10,293 nt of DNA from Gelidibacter sp038243395. GTDB lineage: Bacteria > Bacteroidota > Bacteroidia > Flavobacteriales > Flavobacteriaceae. This document shows, piece after piece, positions 6,067 through 10,293 of the stretch (positions are counted from its first letter, which is position 1; every line of letters begins with the position of its first letter). The notes beneath the pieces are model-generated. The model did not search any database. It was not told where the DNA came from and saw nothing but the letters and a program-made list of their open reading frames with translations. The position numbers were made by a program, and so were the translations under genes. The stretch spans positions 1 to 10,293 of the forward strand of contig JBBSRC010000111.1 of NCBI GenBank assembly GCA_038243395.1, written 5' to 3'.

Positions 6067-9000
6067 TTAAAACTTCTCCGCATTCAAATTCTTGTCTACT
6101 AATAATCCTTCTAATACTTTCAAGTTGAAATTAAGGTTTTGGTTGGCTTTGAATTTAATGATAAATAAGTCTAAAGTGCCTTCAATCGTTTCTTGGTTTC
6201 CTAAGTTGATAAAGGTTGGATACAACACTTTTTCTCTGTTGGAATGTAATCGGTCATTAGTTAAATTCTCCATTTTTAAAGTATTCAACGCTTCTATTCC
6301 GACAAATTTATAACTTGACTCTTTGTACGGCATTGCAAAACTCAAGGCATTCACATCTTTTAGGTCTTTCCCTGAAACCAACACTTCGATGATTTCATCT
6401 TTAGCATAAGCTTTCTTTTTAGTCGAAATGCTGATGCCTCCAGCAACTTTTACTGAATCTTTGTTTTTAACACCACCATCGATGCGGGTCGCCACTGTGG
6501 AAATGTCGTAAGCATCAATCAAGTTGTTGTTATTCACATCCCCGTTACTGACATAACCTTCAAAATCGGCATCGCCTAATCTTAGTCCATTGTAGTTCGT
6601 ATACGAGGTGAGATCATTTCTATCTACTAAACGATCGTTGTTAATATCTCCAGGAATATAGCTTGGCGTGCCTTCCACCTTATAGATATAAAGTTCGCTG
6701 CCAGATCCAAAATTGCCGACCGCGTTTGTGATCGCCATTTTAACGTAGCGAACCGTTGGGTTTTCAGCAAAAACAACCGTTTTGATACTGTCGTTTTTTG
6801 CCCAAGTAAAAGTTTCAACTTCCGTCCAATCTTGCTTGTCGTTACTGTAAGAGATAGTGCCTTCTAATAAGGTACCATTGCCCCCGCCAGATCTTGGCAT
6901 ATATTGTAGTTTGTCCAATTGGTTAATGGTGTTCAAATCAATGACCATTTCAAACGGTAAGGCTTTTAAATTCCAGTTGGTATGCCATCCTGTGCTTTCG
7001 TCAAAGTCAAAAAGATTGGCCACCTGTGCACCACCTTGATCTGCCACCGAAACTTTTGCGGTAATCCCTTTAATTGCAAATTCCAAAGGATTATTTTTTG
7101 TAGTCGCTGAAAAATCAGTCCAGTCAGAATTACCAGATTTATTTACCGCGCGTACTTTGAATGTATAAGACGTTTCTGGTTTTAAATCGCTAAATAATAA
7201 CGAATTATTCTTTATTGTAGAATATAACATGCCGTCAAATTCTATTTCATAAAAATCGGCATTGACTACTTTATTCCAGGTTGGCGTGAGCGTATAGGCT
7301 TCACTGTTTTCTTCCGTGACCACAGTGTGTGCTGGAGCAGTCAATGCACCTGATGTGATGCTGTGGGAGTCGGTCGATAAAAACTTAAATCCTTTAATCT
7401 CGATACTAACTTGGTTTTTGGTAATATCTGTGGAGGCCAACTTTACTAAAAACTGTGGGTTTTTGATAACTTGTAACTTCTCAAGCCCACTTCCTTTTGT
7501 TGAGAATTTGTTCAAGTTTGGTGCTGCATCATAGAAATAAACATTCTCTTTCGCATCAAAATCTGTCTTGGAGGTTGCCTCACTAAGCTTCACTTTTTTC
7601 TTTCCTATTTTGGCAACAACCGCTTTAGGTTTTTCAGTGACATTCACTACAAATTCAGTAGCTTTTTCTTTAATAAAACCCTTGAACTCGCCTGTAGATG
7701 GGTGCACGGTAATATGCGCAGTGGTTTTGTCTACTTCTGAGGTTATTGACGTATGAGCGCCTGCACTCAACTTATAAGCTTCTGAAACACCGTCGTCATC
7801 ATATTGTGTAAATGACGATTTCCCAGCTGGGTAAATCTCGTAGATCCGTAAATTTTCATTGATTTCCGAAACGTTGTTGTTGGGGTTAACCATCGGAATG
7901 ATCGCCCCACTTTTTACGAATACCGGAAGTTTCCATATCGGGCTATCAAAATTATTGATGATGCGATTGCCTTCAAATGTTTCGCCGCTAAAGTAATCGA
8001 TCCAATTGCCCTCTGGTAAATAGATGCCGTTACGGATGTCATTCCCCTGTTCGTCCGAAGCTGTGGCTTGATAAATAGGAGCCACTAAGAAACTCGGGCC
8101 GTACATGAATTGGTATTGCGTTGCTTTTCCTTCGGTATATGGGTTTTTAGCTTCCATAAACATCGGTCTGATCATCGGCTTACCATCCACAGATTCTTTG
8201 GCGATGCTATAAGCATAAGGTAAAAGCTCAGATTTTAACTTCAAATAATTTCTATTGATGGAAGCTGTAGGCTCACCTAACGCTTGTGGATATTTCGGGT
8301 TCGCGCCCCAACCATCCATATTCAACTGCATCGGCGTAAAGGTTTTCCATTGGAAATCCCTCATGTTAATAATTGGTTTATTACCACCAAAAATGCCGTC
8401 CATATCTGAGGAGATATTAGGCTGTCCCGATAATCCCGATCCGATATAAGTTGGGATGTGAAAACGGATATATTCCCAAACACCACCCGTTTGATCACCA
8501 GACCATATCGTCGCATAACGTTGTGTGCCAGCCCAGCCATCTAAAGATATGATAAAAGGACGTGCATTGTCGCCATACTGGGTCATAATAGTTGCGGCAT
8601 CCGCAACACCATTAAGTCCAAAAGAATAACCAGGACCTACCCAAGCCACGTCGGTTTTTAAAGCCCTTACACCAGCGTCGCGTACTTCTTTTACAATATC
8701 ACGTTGTAATAATGCGCTGATACTATCAATGGGATGCAAATCGGATTGCGTCCATAAACCTATTTCCACACCGTTTTTTCGAGCATAATCTCCAAAGGAT
8801 TTCAGGTTTTTAATATTGCCATCCAAAGTTTCCGTTTGGCCGTATCCCGCCCCATAACCATCATTTGGAAGAATCCAACCCAACGGCATGTCGTGATTTC
8901 TGTAGCGGTCAATGACAGCACGTGCTGAGAATTGATAATCTCCTAGCTCTCCGTTTAAAGTTTCTCTAGCGCCACCATTGTCCTTCTGGCTTTCCTTATA

Positions 9001-9933
9001 CAATTTCCCATCTTCGAACGGGGTGCCTTTTTCATCTTCCATCCAATAATCGCGGTTGTAAGCATTTAAATGGCCTTCATAAAACGCGAACTTTGGTATT
9101 AAAACTGGATTTCCGGTTAATTGATAAAAATCATTTAATAACGCAACAGAAGTATCATTGATCATAAAAAACACATCCAAATAATCCGTGTCATGCGTTA
9201 AGGTTACGGTACCTGCTTCTTTGTTTCCAAAATCATAATTTCCTTTTTTGAAGCTGTGCCACAAGATGGCATAACCGTTTGTGGACCAGTAAAAAGGATT
9301 CGGGGAAGCTACGCCGCCATCCGTCCAGCTGTTTTGGTTTTCAATAGCTATAGTATTTCCTTTGTGGGAGAATCGTCCGTTTTGGACGCCACCACCATAA
9401 AAATACTCATCAGCATTTTCTTTTAAAGTTAGGATGACCTCTTTTTCATCGAAAATAGGCGCTGCCGTTTCTTCTACTACAACAGATTGCGTCTCATTAT
9501 CGCGGATTTTAAATAAAGCTGTTTTCTTATTAAAAATAACCGTGATTTTTTCGGTTGAAATGTGAAGTTCATCCTGCTGATCTGTTGCTTGTAAATTGGT
9601 AACATCTTTCCTCGGGTGGTCCACCAATATTTGAGCTTCAGGTTTCGCTTTTGGAGCGCGCATGCCCTCCCCAGAATTATCTTGAAAAAGTCTAAAAATA
9701 TGATCTCCATAAAAGTCCAAGAGCATCTTCTGATTATTAGAAAAAGACACCTCCACCGTGGTGGCATTAATTTTTTTGGCACCAATTACGGTATGTTCTC
9801 CTGATATTTCCGTTTGTTGGGTGGCGTTTTTAGAAGTCTCTTGAGCTTGCAGACTGTTAAAGGTAACAAACGAGGCAATTGCAAAAAAGAAACTTGCTTG
9901 GCGTTTGATAGCCCGGAATTTAAGTATTATCAT
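6067..9933 (-). CDS. Secreted multidomain GH31 glycosidase with dockerin and cohesin-like tail
   Basis: Retaining alpha-glycosidase of family GH31, 1288 aa, far longer than the usual 650-900. Residues 1-30 are a type I signal peptide (cleavage near LQA|Q). About 45-275 is the N-terminal beta-sandwich, 278-600 the TIM barrel, 600-770 the C-terminal beta-domains (DUF5110-like). The nucleophile is D428 in RALKTDVAWVGPGYSFG; the acid/base is D480 in IWSGDQTGG. Then come an FN3 domain (862-946), an F5/8C or CBM32-like domain (955-1087, with FDESTGWHT), a dockerin-type pair of calcium loops (GDINNDRLVDRND at 1095-1107, GDVNNNNLIDAYD at 1131-1143) and a cohesin-like beta module (about 1160-1288). 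The KTDVAW motif and this architecture recall the GH31 group that includes bacterial alpha-N-acetylgalactosaminidases, rather than plain alpha-glucosidases; this rests on memory of the family. No T9SS signal and no lipobox. It appears monocistronic on its strand within the window, with an IS just 19 nt beyond its stop. Confidence 0.92.
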   Translation of the reverse strand: MIILKFRAIKRQASFFFAIASFVTFNSLQAQETSKNATQQTEISGEHTVIGAKKINATTVEVSFSNNQKMLLDFYGDHIFRLFQDNSGEGMRAPKAKPEAQILVDHPRKDVTNLQATDQQDELHISTEKITVIFNKKTALFKIRDNETQSVVVEETAAPIFDEKEVILTLKENADEYFYGGGVQNGRFSHKGNTIAIENQNSWTDGGVASPNPFYWSTNGYAILWHSFKKGNYDFGNKEAGTVTLTHDTDYLDVFFMINDTSVALLNDFYQLTGNPVLIPKFAFYEGHLNAYNRDYWMEDEKGTPFEDGKLYKESQKDNGGARETLNGELGDYQFSARAVIDRYRNHDMPLGWILPNDGYGAGYGQTETLDGNIKNLKSFGDYARKNGVEIGLWTQSDLHPIDSISALLQRDIVKEVRDAGVRALKTDVAWVGPGYSFGLNGVADAATIMTQYGDNARPFIISLDGWAGTQRYATIWSGDQTGGVWEYIRFHIPTYIGSGLSGQPNISSDMDGIFGGNKPIINMRDFQWKTFTPMQLNMDGWGANPKYPQALGEPTASINRNYLKLKSELLPYAYSIAKESVDGKPMIRPMFMEAKNPYTEGKATQYQFMYGPSFLVAPIYQATASDEQGNDIRNGIYLPEGNWIDYFSGETFEGNRIINNFDSPIWKLPVFVKSGAIIPMVNPNNNVSEINENLRIYEIYPAGKSSFTQYDDDGVSEAYKLSAGAHTSITSEVDKTTAHITVHPSTGEFKGFIKEKATEFVVNVTEKPKAVVAKIGKKKVKLSEATSKTDFDAKENVYFYDAAPNLNKFSTKGSGLEKLQVIKNPQFLVKLASTDITKNQVSIEIKGFKFLSTDSHSITSGALTAPAHTVVTEENSEAYTLTPTWNKVVNADFYEIEFDGMLYSTIKNNSLLFSDLKPETSYTFKVRAVNKSGNSDWTDFSATTKNNPLEFAIKGITAKVSVADQGGAQVANLFDFDESTGWHTNWNLKALPFEMVIDLNTINQLDKLQYMPRSGGGNGTLLEGTISYSNDKQDWTEVETFTWAKNDSIKTVVFAENPTVRYVKMAITNAVGNFGSGSELYIYKVEGTPSYIPGDINNDRLVDRNDLTSYTNYNGLRLGDADFEGYVSNGDVNNNNLIDAYDISTVATRIDGGVKNKDSVKVAGGISISTKKKAYAKDEIIEVLVSGKDLKDVNALSFAMPYKESSYKFVGIEALNTLKMENLTNDRLHSNREKVLYPTFINLGNQETIEGTLDLFIIKFKANQNLNFNLKVLEGLLVDKNLNAEKF

Positions 9934-10163
9934 AGGTTTGTTATATCGAAATAGTTAGTATTGTTTTAAGTAGGTGGCTAAGAGAGAGTGAATTTTCTTC
10001 TATTTTTAGGAGGTCTCAACATCATTTATTATAGATCTGATTAGACTTGGCGTAAAAATAACCATAATATTAGTTTTAAGCTTTCTCGTTTTTCCAAATG
10101 TTGCGTTAAAAAATATTAGGTTAAGCCTTATAATGACCCACTTGCTGAAATAAACAAAACAGA

Positions 10164-10202
10164 AAAGGACACACGACTAATGGATTTAGTCTAATGTCCT
10201 TT
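10164..10202 (-). terminator. Two-tier hairpin, possible terminator of an off-window gene
   Basis: Outer stem AAAGGACA (10164-10171) with TGTCCTTT (10195-10202), a CAC/TAA internal loop, inner stem GACTAA (10175-10180) with TTAGTC (10186-10191), and a TGGAT loop. All 14 stem pairs are perfect. On the - strand it is followed by TTTTCTGTTTTG, a broken U-rich tail, so it could end a - strand transcript coming from beyond the right edge. It may also be a regulatory RNA structure. Confidence 0.5.
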
Positions 10203-10228
10203 CATTTAGTGTTAGTTCAGAAACGCCA

Positions 10229-10252
10229 GTTATTAAATTTCATTTTAATAAC
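10229..10252. other. Perfect 9-bp hairpin near the right edge
   Basis: GTTATTAAA (10229-10237) and TTTAATAAC (10244-10252) around a 6-base loop. Outside it AAAC (10221-10224) can pair with GTTT (10260-10263), with an imperfect GC-containing segment between, which includes the 8-bp palindrome CAGCGCTG (10253-10260). On the + strand a T-rich stretch (AATTTTTTATTTT) follows, so it could act as a + strand terminator, but no + strand gene is seen. Role unknown. Confidence 0.45.
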
Positions 10253-10293
10253 CAGCGCTGTTTCCAGAATTTTTTATTTTACATGCACTGTAA

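Larger units (their letters stand above)
9934..10293. other. Non-coding region upstream of GH31
   Basis: 360 bases without a credible ORF. It should hold the GH31 promoter on the - strand, but I see no clear Bacteroidota promoter pair. The half next to GH31 (9934-10150) is featureless AT-rich DNA; the distal part has two strong hairpins listed separately. The next gene lies outside the window. Confidence 0.5.

Noticed and set aside
6067..6310. GH31 gene truncated at its 3' end by the IS
   Set aside because: The IS boundary (inverted repeat plus ATA) lies 19 bases beyond the TAA stop, and the C-terminal module appears to run to a natural end, so the coding sequence is not interrupted.
9477..9785. 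102-aa ORF inside the GH31 N-terminal region
   Set aside because: It lies in another frame on the same strand as GH31, whose frame there encodes the expected N-terminal beta-sandwich. No recognisable domain.
1..10293. CRISPR array, tRNA, rRNA or toxin-antitoxin pair
   Set aside because: No regularly spaced short repeats, no cloverleaf or rRNA-like sequence and no small paired ORFs were found on reading both strands.

Overview
The window looks like a carbohydrate-active-enzyme region from a marine-type flavobacterium (Bacteroidota). The reasons are low-GC DNA, A-rich leaders without Shine-Dalgarno boxes, Bacteroidota-style lipoprotein signals (one followed by a run of Asp) and a dense set of secreted glycoside hydrolases. 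No SusC/SusD pair or regulator lies inside it, so assignment to a complete polysaccharide utilisation locus is inference.

Left block (+ strand, 1-4264): a GH20 beta-N-acetylhexosaminidase cut off by the window's left edge, a GH16 endo-glycanase lipoprotein, and a second, complete GH20 enzyme. The two GH20 proteins are about 87% identical by hand count over 440 aligned residues with no gaps, so they are paralogues flanking the GH16 gene. A hairpin overlaps the GH16 stop codon, and a bidirectional-looking terminator closes the block.

Middle (4265-6047): a small CHRD-domain lipoprotein on the - strand, then about 350 bases of AT-rich non-coding DNA. Next comes a - strand terminator, followed by a complete 928-bp IS5-type insertion sequence (18-bp imperfect terminal inverted repeats, 3-bp ATA target duplication, one DDE transposase on +).

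Right block (- strand, 6067-9933): a very large (1288 aa) secreted GH31 enzyme. Its C-terminal half carries an FN3 domain, an F5/8C (CBM32-like) domain, a dockerin-type calcium repeat pair and a final cohesin-like module. The insertion sequence sits between this gene's stop codon and its terminator. Removing the element and one ATA copy would put the hairpin 31 nt after the stop. The last 360 bases are non-coding and contain two strong hairpins.

How the genes may work together: two beta-HexNAc-releasing GH20 enzymes, an endo-acting GH16 and a GH31 that resembles the alpha-N-acetylgalactosaminidase group would suit a glycan rich in N-acetylhexosamine, such as mucin-like O-glycans. This is inference: beta-glucan or chitin-related substrates are not excluded. 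I see no wholly new system. The most notable points are the dockerin plus cohesin-like tail on the GH31 enzyme and the IS-separated terminator.
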